This document shows positions 1 through 11,065 of a DNA stretch of 64,000 nt, piece by piece. Both the position numbers and the translations under genes were made by a program. Origin of the DNA: Sodiomyces alkalinus F11 (lineage: Eukaryota > Ascomycota > Sordariomycetes > Glomerellales > Plectosphaerellaceae); assembly GCF_003711515.1 (NCBI RefSeq), contig NW_021167086.1, positions 1,015,149-1,079,148 of the forward strand, in the 5' to 3' direction. Within the stretch, counting starts at the first letter, position 1. Each line of letters opens with the position of its first letter. The notes under the pieces are model-generated. The model saw only the letters and a program-made list of their open reading frames with translations. It was not told the origin of the DNA and searched no databases.

Positions 1-1107
1 GAAAAGAAGCGATCACCAGGAACAGTTGTCGGAAAGGAAGCCAGAAACGCAGCGAGACGCAGCGAGACGCAGAGAGACGCACAAAGGGATTTGATCCGAA
101 AAAGAAGACGAACCGATTATTCGCTCTTCTTGCCTCTTCTTTTTTTCGCATTTGAAATCAATTCCCACCACACTTACCTTGCATTTCCCATCCCTCCGTT
201 AAGTGTTTCCCTTCACTTTTCCCTTTCCCCCCTTTGCAGGAAATTCAGGAACGGAAAAAAGTTCGTTGTTTGAACCGCTGATTGGGGAGCCGGACGTTAT
301 AGCTATAGGCCGAGATCAACAAAATCGACAAAATCGACAAAATCGAGGAGGTTGGCTGCCATCATCACCACCTCCATCCCCCCACCACCACCCAGAAACG
401 AACCACGGCCCGACATCTTAAAGCTAGGAGGTTGGGAATGGAACACGCCCACACTTCCTAAACGGTTCCAACTCAAAAAAACTTCTCACCGCCCTCTTAA
501 ATCTCCCGTAAGTCCTGATACTCCCATTACCTAAGTCGCATTCTTTTTTTCCTCTTCCTATTTTCGCCTGTTTGTTAGACCGTCGCATCGTCTAAGCCTG
601 TCTTCACGGTCGCCTCACCTTTTACACCCAACTTCCTCCTTCTCACCTCACCTCTCAATCTTCCTCATCATCTCATCGCATCGTCGCATTCACTCCATTA
701 CTCCGACACCACCTTTCAATCGCATATTTTCGTGATCCTCTTACAGAAAAGACAATCTTGGCTCTTTCCGCAGAGATGAGAACAAGGGACTGTCGGCCCT
801 GACGCAACCCAATCAGACCCGATCAAACCCAGAGTACGGAATTCCAGCTCTCACACCCGCATTCCAAGCGACCCGAGAAACCACGACGGGGGAAGCAAGA
901 GACAGTAAAAGATAGAGAACACAGGCGGCCCAAGACGACGACTTCATATGCTTCCGCTAGTCTCACCTTACCATCTTCGCTAGCAAACCTTCTCGCCCTG
1001 TCCCCCCCAGTAAGAAAATCTCCCCGCCCTCTCTCCGCCCTCTCCCCGCATTCTCGGGCGCTATTTTCGAGGAACAAAAGAGGGGTGCGAAGTGGGCGGC
1101 CCGAACC
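1..1107. other. Promoter/5' leader region, no gene seen
   Basis: This stretch lies upstream of the first gene and is pyrimidine-rich on the + strand, as is common in filamentous fungal promoters and long 5' leaders. It holds a roughly 3.5-copy 10-base tandem near 49-80 (unit gcagcgagac) and three copies of a 9-base unit aaaatcgac near 321-346. A cag preceded by a pyrimidine tract at about 236-239 could be a 5'UTR intron acceptor. Short ORFs here show no recognisable protein. Confidence 0.5.
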
Positions 1108-2370
1108 ATGCGCCGCTTACACTCTATACCGGCCTCACCGCCGCTTACCTTCCTCGCCCTACTTTTCCTCGCCTCGCCCCTCCCGGTCCCTGCCGCCGCC
1201 CTTCCCTACCCGCTACAACTGGCAGATCAAGGCTACTCCAACGTCGGCTTTCGCTTTCTCCGACCTCGAAGCTGCGAATCCGAGTGCCACGGCGTGTGTG
1301 TCTATGTCGACGGTGTGGCCACCTGCGCCCCAGGCGCTGCCGACGGAGGAGGAGCCGGGGATGGCGGCTGGCTCGTCTCCACAACCACATGGACCGAGAC
1401 CAACACCTTCACCAGTACCATCACCAAGCCTGGTAGCCACCCGACAGGTGCCGCCGGCGAAGACTGCGTGCCGCAGGAGCCGGGATGGATTCCCTGTGGT
1501 CCGGTTTGCTGCCTGTCGACCCAGCATTGTGCTTCGTGGGGTCAGTGTCTAGACAATGAAGGGGGTGGAGGAGGAGGAGGAGGAGGCGGCGGCGGCGCCA
1601 TTTCCACAACAATCACCACCGACGGGCATACCATTACCACCCAGTACTCCGCTCCTTACCGCGTCACCAGCACCAGCGCCGCGTCCACCGGCCATGGCGC
1701 CGCACCCACCACAGAAAGCCCGACCGGCACACCCACCGCCGTCCCCAGCCACCCCGACGAAGACGACGGCGGCACGGCCGGCGGAGGACTCAGCCCCGGC
1801 GCCATCGCCGGTATCGTCATCGGCAGCTTAGCCGGCATCGGCCTCCTCATGCTCCTCTGCTTCTGCTGCATCGTCCGCGGTCTCTGGGGCCTGCTCTGCG
1901 GCGGCGCCAAGAAACGCGACGACCGCCGCCGGGAGCGCGTCGACGTCGTCGAGGAACGCTACCGCGCCGGCAGCCGCCCCGGGTCGACCTACACCCGCCG
2001 CGACCGCCACTCCGGGTGGTTCGGCAGCGGGCCCTCGTCCGCCGGCAACCGCCGCGACGAGGAGAAGAGGAAATCCAGCGGCGCGAAGTGGTGGGGGCTC
2101 GGCGCCGTCGCTGCGACCCTGCTGGCGCTGCTCCACCTGCGCAGCAAAGACAAGAACAAGGCCGGGGATCGGGACCGGGATCGGGACCGGCCGCGAGACC
2201 GGCGCTCCCGCTCCCGTTACACGGACTCGTACTACACGTACACCGATAGTGAGTCTTCCTGGGATGCGCGGTCGCGGCGCACGTACCTGACCTCCTACTT
2301 AGGTAGCGCCAGCTCCGGAGGCAGAACACGGCAGGATGGCCGGGCCTCGTCCCGGTACTCACGGAGATAG
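1108..2370 (+). CDS. Single-pass membrane protein with Cys-rich ectodomain, fungal hypothetical
   Basis: This is an intronless 420-residue ORF. Residues 1-30 look like a signal peptide (basic start, then a Leu/Ala core). Two Cys clusters follow (about 56-73 and 120-147), then a poly-Gly run (about 152-163), a Ser/Thr/Pro-rich stalk and a transmembrane helix at about 231-256. The inside tail is strongly basic with Arg/Asp repeats near 355-365 and Tyr/Ser-rich motifs. A second hydrophobic stretch lies at about 328-344. The layout (Ser/Thr-rich ectodomain, one strong membrane helix, basic tail) recalls Mid2/WSC-type fungal surface sensors, but I recognise no named domain, so the role is unknown. 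The start is the first ATG of the frame and is followed directly by the signal peptide. GC is very high within the gene, which makes several long antisense ORFs open by chance. Confidence 0.8.
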   Translation: MRRLHSIPASPPLTFLALLFLASPLPVPAAALPYPLQLADQGYSNVGFRFLRPRSCESECHGVCVYVDGVATCAPGAADGGGAGDGGWLVSTTTWTETNTFTSTITKPGSHPTGAAGEDCVPQEPGWIPCGPVCCLSTQHCASWGQCLDNEGGGGGGGGGGGGAISTTITTDGHTITTQYSAPYRVTSTSAASTGHGAAPTTESPTGTPTAVPSHPDEDDGGTAGGGLSPGAIAGIVIGSLAGIGLLMLLCFCCIVRGLWGLLCGGAKKRDDRRRERVDVVEERYRAGSRPGSTYTRRDRHSGWFGSGPSSAGNRRDEEKRKSSGAKWWGLGAVAATLLALLHLRSKDKNKAGDRDRDRDRPRDRRSRSRYTDSYYTYTDSESSWDARSRRTYLTSYLGSASSGGRTRQDGRASSRYSRR

Positions 2371-3566
2371 CGGGCCCAGATAAGAAGAGCAGCAACAACA
2401 ACGACACCACCACCACCACCACCACCACCACCACCACCACCACCACCACCACCACCAACAACAACTACAAAGAGAATATCATCCAGCATGAACGGCAACG
2501 ACTAATGAAGTGTACATGTCGCCTCCTCTTTCGGACAACACCCCAGCTTCCGAGACCGAGGCCCGCCACTTCCGTCGGGCGAAGTACATATCAACAACAA
2601 CCACCATCAAGACGGCGTTCGGGAAACGGTACCATGTCCAAGAGGGAACGAAAAGGGGTCGACGAAGAAGCGACGAAGGGGTGCAGGACACAAGGTATAA
2701 TGGGAGGCTCTTTTTCTTTTTCTTCATTTTCGCTTGGCCTTGTAGGCCCTTTATATAACACGAGAATCGACTACGACCTGAAGAAGATGAAACGGCAACG
2801 ACGATCGATACCAGTGCCTGAGCATGGAAACGCAGGGAAAGAGAGGGATGACATCGTCCAACGGGTTTGGAGGATGATGGGCGTCTTGGTGCGCCAATTC
2901 TACGAGTGCTGTCGACAACCGCATCATAGCGTGGCATCTGATGCACTGAAATTTCGACGATAGAGATTGAGCCTTATTATTATTATTTCTTTTTCGGAGC
3001 GTCATTTCAAGAGCTTCTTATAAATACACCACATCCCGACATGCCACTCGCATTATCCAATGGACCCTTTAATTGTTGTTTGCTCCCACCAAGTCATGAC
3101 AAGTCAGGGGTGAGGTATTGGTGTGATTCACATGGTTAAAGAGAAGCTTGAAATCAGGTAAACCACCCATTAAGATAACATCATCAAAAAAGGAACATCG
3201 TTGAAGTCATGCAGTAGCCTGCATCAGTCAGAAATGTTTCCAGCCATTGACATCATGGTTAAACGAATATGCGTTGGTTGTGTTCAGGTATGCGTTCAGA
3301 CGTCGGAATTGTCATGGGCTTGGCTCCATCTCACGTAGCACACCGGGGACGGATCGACGGGGTCTGGGTCTGGGCCTGGGGAATGCGCAATTGGGTTGTC
3401 CGAAGAAATGGTCATGTCCTTGCTTTTGGTGGTATATTCCTGTAGCCCTGTTGCCACAAAACGTGCCATGCCGCCAAGATAAGCCCTGCCACTCCTCTTT
3501 GAAGAGACCCAAAAATGCAAGCAAAGAAAACTCCGTTTGTTGATTTTACCCCGCCAAGCCGTTGAT
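2371..3566. other. Intergenic: 3'UTR and convergent spacer
   Basis: This lies between the 3' end of the membrane-protein gene and the 3' end of RPL9, which converge. It carries a CCA microsatellite at about 2406-2457. A 152-codon + ORF (2505-2963) shows no fungal-like domain and I do not call it. Confidence 0.5.
2406..2457. repeat. (ACC/CCA)n microsatellite
   Basis: About 17 consecutive ACC triplets lie just after the stop codon of the upstream gene, so probably inside its 3'UTR. Confidence 0.95.
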
Positions 3567-4655
3567 TTACTCCTCCACAACGTTGCCCTTCTCGGAAACA
3601 TAGATACCGTCCAAGAACTACGAGATAAAGAGTCAGCATCTCCTTCGGAAGACATACCCACAGAACCAAAGCGAGAACCCAAGAAGCGTACCTTTCGGAT
3701 ATCCTTGTTCCGGACCTTGCAGACCTGCTGGATATCGGCGGCGCTCTGCGACACGTTCTCCAGGCTGTTACCGGTCAGGATGAGCTCATCCTTCTGCGTT
3801 TTGGAGATCTCGACGTCGACGCCAGGGTGCATGGTGACGTTGTAGACGATCTTCTGGCCAAGGAAGTTGCGGATCTCGACGTTGTAGAGGTCGGTCTCGG
3901 TGTTCTTCTCAACATTCACGTTGATGGGAAAATGGGCGTAGACGTAGCGCATCTTGTACTTGAAGCCTTTGGTGACGCCGATGATCAGGTTGTTGATGAG
4001 GGTGCGGACGGTACGGAGGGTGGCGACGCCCTTCCGGGAGCCGTGGTGCAGCTCAATGGAGATGACATTGGGCTCGGGCCGGCCGAAGTTGACCGCGAGA
4101 TGGCTCAGGTCCTTCTGAAGCTTGCCTATGTGGCAGAAGAACGTCAGAACATAATTTCGAGCAAGAGAAGAAAGAATCATGTGTCTCCCAAGCCTAATTG
4201 TCCAATTGCGATGGCCAGGGCAAGCCTGCGGACAGGAGGGGAATACAATGGAGCAGCAGGGCCGGGCAGGGGGAAAAAAAAGAAAAGAAAAGAAAAGAAA
4301 AAAAAAAAAGGACGGGAACCATCAAGACATACCTCGGGGACCCTCGACGGTGACATGGCGCGACTTGATGTGAACCTTGACTGTTGGAGAATCCAAGTCA
4401 GCACGCATTCAAATGCCTGCCACTTCTGCTCCGTGCGAGCTCATCCACAGTCTAAACTTCTGAACTTCTTCCCATATCGACGCCCAAACTCGAACATTGT
4501 TATGTGTTCCCAGTGCTTTTCAATCGATATGAACTTCGGTCCGTCCGCGATGCGGTGCGTCGCCGGCAGGCGGGGCATCACGAAGGGAGATGTAAGCGTC
4601 GCAACATACCTCCCTCAGGGATCTCGAGGGTCTCCGAAGAGTGAATGTACCTCAT
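3567..4655 (-). CDS. RPL9: 60S ribosomal protein L9 (uL6)
   Basis: Four exons by hand: 4610-4655, 4333-4380, 3692-4125 and 3567-3617. They sum to 579 bases (192 residues plus stop), the usual length for eukaryotic L9. The first exon encodes MRYIHSSETLEIPEG and the last FLDGIYVSEKGNVVEE. The large exon carries the highly conserved core (VATLRTVRTLINNLIIGVTK, YVYAHFPINVN, SQSAADIQQ). Each intron has clean ends (GTATGT, GTATGT, GTACGC; CAG/TAG acceptors) and phases match. The protein is a structural component of the large ribosomal subunit near the factor-binding site. It is divergently arranged with VPS26, with 544 bases between the two start codons, so the promoters share one spacer. Multiple introns near the 5' end are typical of fungal ribosomal protein genes. 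Confidence 0.96.
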
Positions 4656-5199
4656 TTTGGCGGTTTGGCGGCGGGGTGCTGTGAAGTCGGCGGAGGGCGA
4701 GGTTGAGGCTTGTCGTGAGATCGGAACGCTGGTCGCTCGTCCAAAAAGCGACTTGTGGATTTCACTTTTGCTTGGTGGGTAGTAAAAAAAATCCTAGGGT
4801 TTGCGGCACGTGATTACCTAGCTACCTAAGGAAGCTACCATCAGATTTCGGCTTGGTCCGTGCATGCTGAGTTCGGAGCTTTGAGACGAAGCCATCAGCC
4901 ACATGCCTCTACAATGTAAGCCACGTCTGCCTCAGAATGTCACGTGGAAAGGTACCCACCGACCCCAATGGGTAATGTAATTACGCAAGGACCAGGAACA
5001 GCTATGCGGACCTCCCCCTCTCCCATGCAACTGGTGGTTGTGTATCCGTACCGGAAACAGAGCATTGAAGAGGAAGCTTGGCTTGCGACGAAAAGTAATC
5101 AATCTCTCACGTCGCTAACATCTGCACCACCGAACGCCCTCGCATCTCTTCCAAAAGGGTTCTATATTCTTCTTCGTCTCCGCCAAGTTGCTCATCGAA
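4656..5199. promoter_or_regulatory. Shared divergent promoter region RPL9/VPS26
   Basis: The 544 bases between two divergent start codons must hold both promoters and both 5'UTRs. No specific factor site was assigned. A tract of CT-rich sequence precedes the VPS26 start. Confidence 0.6.
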
Positions 5200-6429
5200 A
5201 TGGCCTACTTCTTCGCAACCCCGGTCGATATCGACATCGTCCTTGAAGATGCCGACGATCGCGCCATGGTCGACGTCAAGCTCGACAAGAACCGTCGAGA
5301 GAAGGCGCCTCTCTTCATGGACGGCGAATCGGTCAAGGGGGCCGTGACCGTCAGACCCAAGGATGGCAAGCGACTAGAACATACCGGCATCAAGGTCCAA
5401 TTCATTGGCACCATAGGTAAGGCAGCCAGTCCTTGCTGCACCCATTAGACTGCGTAACACCTCGTCTCACACATCCTTTTTTTTTTTTTCTTTTTCTTCT
5501 GCAGAGATGTTCTTCGACCGCGGCAACCACTACGAATTTCTCTCCCTCGTACAGGAACTGGCGGCCCCGGGCGAACTCCAACACCCGCAGACCTTCGACT
5601 TCAACTTCAAGAACGTCGAGAAGCAGTACGAGTCGTACAATGGCATCAACGTCAAGTTGCGATACTTTGTCCGCGTCACCGTCTCGCGGCGCATGGCTGA
5701 TGTGGTCCGGGAGAAGGACATCTGGGTCTACAGCTATCGCATCCCGCCCGAGATAAACTCGTCCATTAAGATGGATGTCGGTATCGAGGACTGCCTGCAC
5801 ATCGAGTTTGAGTATTCCAAGAGCAAGTATCATCTTAAAGACGTCATTGTTGGCAGGATATACTTCCTGCTTGTCAGATTAAAGATTAAACACATGGAGC
5901 TATCCATAATTCGGAGGGAGACCACTGGCGCCGCGCCGAATCAATATAACGAGAGTGAAACGCTCGTGCGCTTTGAGGTTAGTTATGAAGAACCCCCTCC
6001 CCTTTCTTCCCCGCGGGCCCGGAAACAACAAGGGGTGCTGTTTTGCTTGGAAGAACATGCTCGGATGCTAATTCTGCCTTGGGAAGATCATGGACGGCTC
6101 CCCGTCAAGAGGAGAGACCATCCCCATCCGACTTTTTTTGGGCGGCTTCGACCTCACCCCAACCTTCCGAGACGTCAACAAGAAGTTCTCCACAAGATAC
6201 TACCTCAGCTTGGTCCTCATTGACGAAGGTAAACCAAGTCTCTTTCCCTCCCTGCAGCTAAATGCGCCCAAATTCTCGACTAACCACGATAACAGATGCA
6301 CGGAGATACTTCAAACAGTCCGAAATCATCCTCTACCGCCAAGCACCCGACGCTGTGACTACCAACCAGCTAACACCCTCTGCCCCTGATAACAGTCGGA
6401 ATAGGATTGAATCAGTACCGGCGGCGTAG
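5200..6429 (+). CDS. VPS26: Retromer subunit VPS26
   Basis: Four exons: 5200-5416, 5505-5977, 6087-6228 and 6296-6429, 966 bases in total (321 residues). The protein reads MAYFFATPVDIDIVLED at the start, then the arrestin-fold core with NGINVKLRYFVRVTV, IEDCLHIEFEYSKSKYHLKD and IMDGSPSRGETIPIRLFLGG, and ends after the second arrestin lobe (KFSTRYYLSLVLIDEDARRY, QSEIILYR). VPS26 is the arrestin-like part of the cargo-selective retromer (VPS26-VPS29-VPS35), which recycles receptors such as Vps10 from endosome to Golgi. The start is the ATG at 5200; a TTG four codons upstream is not used by eukaryotes. The third exon must start right after GGGAAG, so the second intron uses an AAG acceptor, which is uncommon, although a tgctaat branch-like motif sits just upstream. 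The gene runs convergently into NUP120. Confidence 0.95.
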
Positions 6430-6727
6430 TGAATGATGGTGCAGGAGACACTCGTTGTTTTGGTGTCCAAGGATGCTGTGTACAATGTTTTGCGTTTCTT
6501 TCATTCATTATATCCTTGGCATGGGCACGGCGTTGGCTTTGATAAATGGATTTGCCCCTTGGGCATCGTCTCTCAGAAGAATAACAGGCCAGACCTACAA
6601 ACAAAACTTATTACCCCAAATCCCATTTTCGTCCACGTTCGTCGGGTATCTAGGCTCTCCGGCGGGTACCTGTTGTTTTGTTCGTTTGGTTTACCGAATG
6701 CAATCATTATGCACCGAGATGAAAGAT

Positions 6728-9700
6728 TTACAGAATATCCACGACTTCGTCCCCTGCCTCAAACCCAAACTGATTATTCTGGATCGCCGTGATCCTGTCC
6801 AGCTCATCCTGATACTGCTTGCGCAGGTCAGCCAACGTGACGACCTTGCGCTCGGCCTGGAAGTCGGTTCCCCGGGAGTTGGGAGGCGGAAGCTCCTCCA
6901 AGAAGATCCACGCTTGCTTCGGCTCAACACAGCTGAGCGCATTGATGAGCAGCAGGTACTGCTTCGTCACCGGAGTGTCAAGGGTGTCCTCCCCAACGAA
7001 CTTGTCGCCCTCGCCCGCGTGCTCCAACTTCTGCAGGCGATCCATCAGTACCGAGGCCGCGCCCCTATAATCGTTGTGGGCGATTCTCCACGAATAGAGG
7101 ATCTGATGATATGGCACCCCGTTGACGACATCCATGGTACCCTTGCATTTCTGAGCCAAAATGCTGTCGATTTCGTCCTGTAGACCAGGGAACGGGAGTG
7201 ACACCAGATCGTTGGTGTAATGCGACTCGCACATCCTATCCAACAACTTCCGTAGGGATGAGTTCCGCAGCGCCTTGTCCTTCATAGATAGGAGGCTAGA
7301 ATGGGCCACGTCGAACCGGGAGGTGGCCGTGGCAGCATTGAACTGGCGGCTTAGCATTTCGGACCTCACCAGCGCAGCCTCCTCGCTAGCGTGAGAGAAT
7401 TGCAATGCGAGTCCTGCGAATTCGATCACGTAGGAATAGGCCCTGGCCCTCTCAAAAAGGGACACGATGTGACAGAAGTACCTAGATGGGCCCTTGTGAA
7501 GAAGGTTCCATTCGGTATCGTCCAAGAGACCGCTGCTATGTCGATCCAGAGATCGATCGTTGATACCTGGACAGAAATTAGCATCGCAACGGACAGCAAG
7601 TAACATGATGGTAAGATGGTAAACTGGTGAGCTGGTGCTATGGGATGGACGTACTCATTCCGACAGCCGCTTTCCGGAAACTGACGGCTGCCGAGGCGTA
7701 GTCTTTGAGCGCGAGGAAAACTCGGCCTTGCACGTATACGGCAAAGGGGGTCTGGTCGCAATAGGGAGCAAGTTCCAATGCTAGGTCGGCCCGGTTACTC
7801 CGGATCAGAGAGCATTGGATAAGGGTTGGAGGCACTTCAATGTCGCTGTCGGCAGCGCAAAGACTGACGACGGCCTCGGTAAGGCCGGTAGAAAGGGACT
7901 CGCCGTTCGCATCGGGGAAGCCCAGGAGGTGGCCAATGTTATCCTCAAGAGCTGTTATCGCCTGGCCCTCGTCGTCCTTCTTCTTTGTCACTTTTGGAGA
8001 GCCGTTGGAGATGGATCCTGATCGTTCTCCCCTGGAATGTAGAGGGACTGTGAGTTCCGTCCCCGCAAGCCAGCGCAGGAGATCCAACCTTCGAAGGCAG
8101 TCCAGGTACTGTCGGAACACTGCTCCGACATCCAGTCGTTTATGAAGCATGTCTTCCTCGTCCTCCCAATCGAACTCCATGTGGATCAGTAACAGCAACT
8201 GACTCAAGCAAATCCTCCACAGCATGTCAACCATCTCCTCAACTGCCTTGACAAGGACCCTCTTTCCGAAACCGGTCAAAGGGTGGCGGACATTTCGATT
8301 CCTCGAGTCCATGTCGGGGGAGAGAAGGTAAAAGATCTCGCCATATAGATCCATCGTGACGAGCCCGAACTTGGGGCCAAAACTATCCGTGACCTGGGCA
8401 CAGTCCTCGTCGCTAACGCTTCGCCAGAAGGACGTAGTATCCCAGATGTGTTGGAGACGTTCGTAGTCCGTCCGCGCCGTCTCCTCGAAAATCTCCGAGC
8501 GTAACGCCGCAGTGCAGAGTTGTACCATGGCATCCGGAAACGCGTCCAAGAACCCTAGACCGGTGGAGAGCAGTGTGACAGCCTGTTTGTCGCCCTCCCC
8601 TGGGCGGGCCAGATTGTGGTACAAGCGCTCGAGACCGCTGCAGTCACGGATGACAGAGAGAGAGTCAGCGCACACCACCCACGGCAAGCCGTTGTGAGGG
8701 TCAAAATCTAGAGAGATCGCCTCGCCCCGCTGCTTGTCTAACTCGAGGAGCAGCCTGTGGAAACGTCGCCACTGAATCTCCCCGCTGGCTCTAAACTGTT
8801 CGTAGCCCATGTCGCTCGACGAGTTCCGATCAAGCGTTGCGCCGAACGCAACGACGGAGCAAATCGACTCCGCCAGTCCTTTGTGGCTCCTTGGCGTCTC
8901 GTCCTTGGCTGCACCGAGACCCTTCTCGTAGATCAACAAAGCCGTTTCCAGTGTCGTCTTAGTGAATCGGCCAGGCGCGAGAATGAGACGTAGCCATTTG
9001 TCAGTCACGTTGACTGGATCGCTGGGGCCAGAGGTTTGGGGCGGTTCGGTCGAAGTACCAGTAACGACCGACGCCCAGCCGTTGTCCCAGCTTTCTGCCA
9101 TATTCTCTCGATCCAAATCCACCTCTTGGACCCGGTATGTCATGTTGTTTTTCCACAAGGCCCAAAGCTGAATGTCGCCGGCAGTAGGGGTGGATAGCGC
9201 AAAGTCGGCCAGAGTCCATACGTCAGAAAGCGAGGGTGAGGATGGGACAAAATGGACGTCGGGGTAGTTGTCTTCGACATAGATGGTGTCCGCGTCGTGC
9301 GCCTTGATGTTCCAGAACTTGAACTCTCCAGTGCCAATCGGAGAATACACAGCGCACGTCCTCGCGCCTATGGTGTTTCCAACGACCCGAAGAAGATTTG
9401 TGTGTGACGGATCAATGGTCCATTTGCCCACCTCTTGCACGTTTCGTTCAGCATTCAGAATGTCGCCCGTGAAGAGGATTTGGCCCGTGTGGAGGTTCCA
9501 TATTCTCATGCGGTGGTCGAGGCAAACGGTAAAGAGGAAAGATGCGCCATCCAGGCCGAGATCTGTGGCCTGCATCGATGTGGCGGCGTTCAACTCCATA
9601 TTGACCTTGCCGTGCCAGACGGGCGACTTGCCCTGAAAGGGGATTAAGCTGCGTAAACCCTGGGTCCAACTCTGCGCATTGTAAATCGTCTCCTTCCATG

Positions 9701-10437
9701 GGCTCGCCATGGCTAAAGAACATTAGCTAATGACATCGACGAGACGCTGGGTACGTTATCAGGTGAACCGACTCACAGTCAGCGGATCTGTTCCTGTCCA
9801 ACCTCACGAGGCCTCCATCGTGAAGGGCAATGACAACTCGATCGGAGGTTGCGGCGACCATTCGATGGGGATGTTTGAAGGTGAATACTGATGGCAAGTA
9901 GACCTTGCATGCTTCTCCCGGGTTGGCCTCGATGGCAGTCCGCTTTCTAAAGTAGTCAGGCCGCAAGGTGAAAGAATAGAGGTAGTTGGACTGGTCGAGG
10001 ACAAAAATACTCAAGGCATCGTGTTCCCGAGGATCCGCAAAGGCGACGCAGGACGGCTGGATAGGGCTGGCAAAGCGAAAGTTGAGAACCAGCGGCGCAT
10101 CGTGGTCCTTCTCTTGCCTACAGACATCGATGGCCCGAATGCTGAGGACGGAATCGTCCTCCAACACCCGCCAGAGAAAACTGCGGGGCGCATCGTGCCA
10201 TTTGCGATGGAACACCGAAGAAGCTCTTGCCAAGTTCTTCAGCCTGAATGTGCCTTCTTCCTCGTTCGCTGTCTTTTCGGATGTCTGTACTTTTCGGGAC
10301 GTTGTTCTTCCGTCGGTGGGGGAAGGAACTCGGATGTTGACGACTAAGGCCGAGGAGGCGGTCTCGAGATTGATACGAGTCTCCTTGAAGAGATACTGCG
10401 TGTTCCGGGAGTCCATCCTGGCCCCATTCGTCGCCAT
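6728..10437 (-). CDS. NUP120: Nucleoporin Nup120/Nup160, Y-complex
   Basis: Three exons: 9777-10437, 7655-9712 and 6728-7566; 3558 bases, 1185 residues. Introns are 64 and 88 bases with GTGAGT and GTACGT donors, TTTAG and CCAG acceptors, and matching phase. The N-terminal part (about 1-480) has the low-similarity blade pattern of the Nup120 beta-propeller, with recognisable stretches such as LRVVGNTIGARTCAVYSPIG and TVCLDHRMRIWNLHTGQ. The remainder is alpha-helical, ending in QNNQFGFEAGDEVVDIL. The length suits the fungal family (about 1050-1200). Nup120 is a short arm of the Y-shaped (Nup84/Nup107-160) scaffold of the nuclear pore and is needed for mRNA export and pore distribution. It is convergent with VPS26; only about 300 bases separate the stops. 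Identification rests on remembered family features, since this family is divergent. Confidence 0.88.
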
Positions 10438-11065
10438 CCAGTGGCAGGGGTTGACTGGTGGTTGGAGTGTATTGGCGCGATGTTGAAGTTGAGTCCTGGG
10501 TCAACGAAGATAGATTCCTTGATAATGAAGGAACAGCCCTGTCGCGTTGAAGATGCAAAGCTCAAAGAGATATGCAAATGAGAGGGCGCTAGTCCCGAAA
10601 TGGTAGTAAGCTTCCAGGTTGTTTACGAAGGGCACAATATACCTACACGTACAGTGAGACAAACCTCTATACACTGTCCACCGGTAGACACCAACTAATT
10701 AAGCTGCGAAATACAGGTAAAAACTCCTGGCAATATGATCTCAAAGTCGAATTACAAAGGTGTGACAGATGACAATGATGAAGGAATTATGCACTTTTCT
10801 TATATATGGTCACTGGCTGGTTTTGCCTTGAAACACCTGGCCATCAGAGTCAAGGAAGGCGGAGCATGTGAAGAAATAAAGAATATCGCTTTTGGAAGAC
10901 AAGGGAGACGGACATAATACCGTTTTATAATATAATTGAAACTATAAGAGCATACGCTAGCCCCAGAATAACGCCAGCAAACCACATCATTCCAGCTATC
11001 CCGACGCCGTACCGTGTATGATGCACATATCCGTCTGCCATGGTTCTCTTCTAAACCCACTAAAT
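10438..11065. other. NUP120 promoter and RAD51 3' region
   Basis: This spacer lies between two tandem minus-strand genes. Its upper end contains the small membrane ORF listed separately (10925-11041). The rest, about 10438-10924, shows nothing recognisable and should hold the NUP120 promoter. Confidence 0.5.
10925..11041 (-). CDS. Possible 38-residue membrane peptide downstream of RAD51
   Basis: On the minus strand, an ATG in a good start context (gagaaccATGGcag) opens a 38-codon frame ending in TAA. The peptide starts MADGYVHHTRYGVG and then has a continuous hydrophobic stretch (about residues 15-38, rich in Ile, Val, Leu, Ala, Gly) consistent with one membrane helix at the C-terminus. The ATG lies 24 bases after the RAD51 stop on the same strand, so it could be in the RAD51 3'UTR or have its own transcript. 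I do not recognise the peptide. It may be a chance ORF; the start context and clean hydrophobic helix are the only support. Confidence 0.35.
   Translation of the reverse strand: MADGYVHHTRYGVGIAGMMWFAGVILGLAYALIVSIIL

Noticed and set aside
1847..2464. 205-codon minus ORF over the membrane-protein gene
   Set aside because: It is a GC-rich shadow ending in a Val run produced by the CCA microsatellite; it has no protein-like domain.
2505..2963. 152-codon + ORF after the first gene
   Set aside because: No domain, no conserved motif, probably inside the 3'UTR.
3827..4684. 285-codon + ORF
   Set aside because: It is antisense to the well-supported RPL9 exons and crosses their introns.
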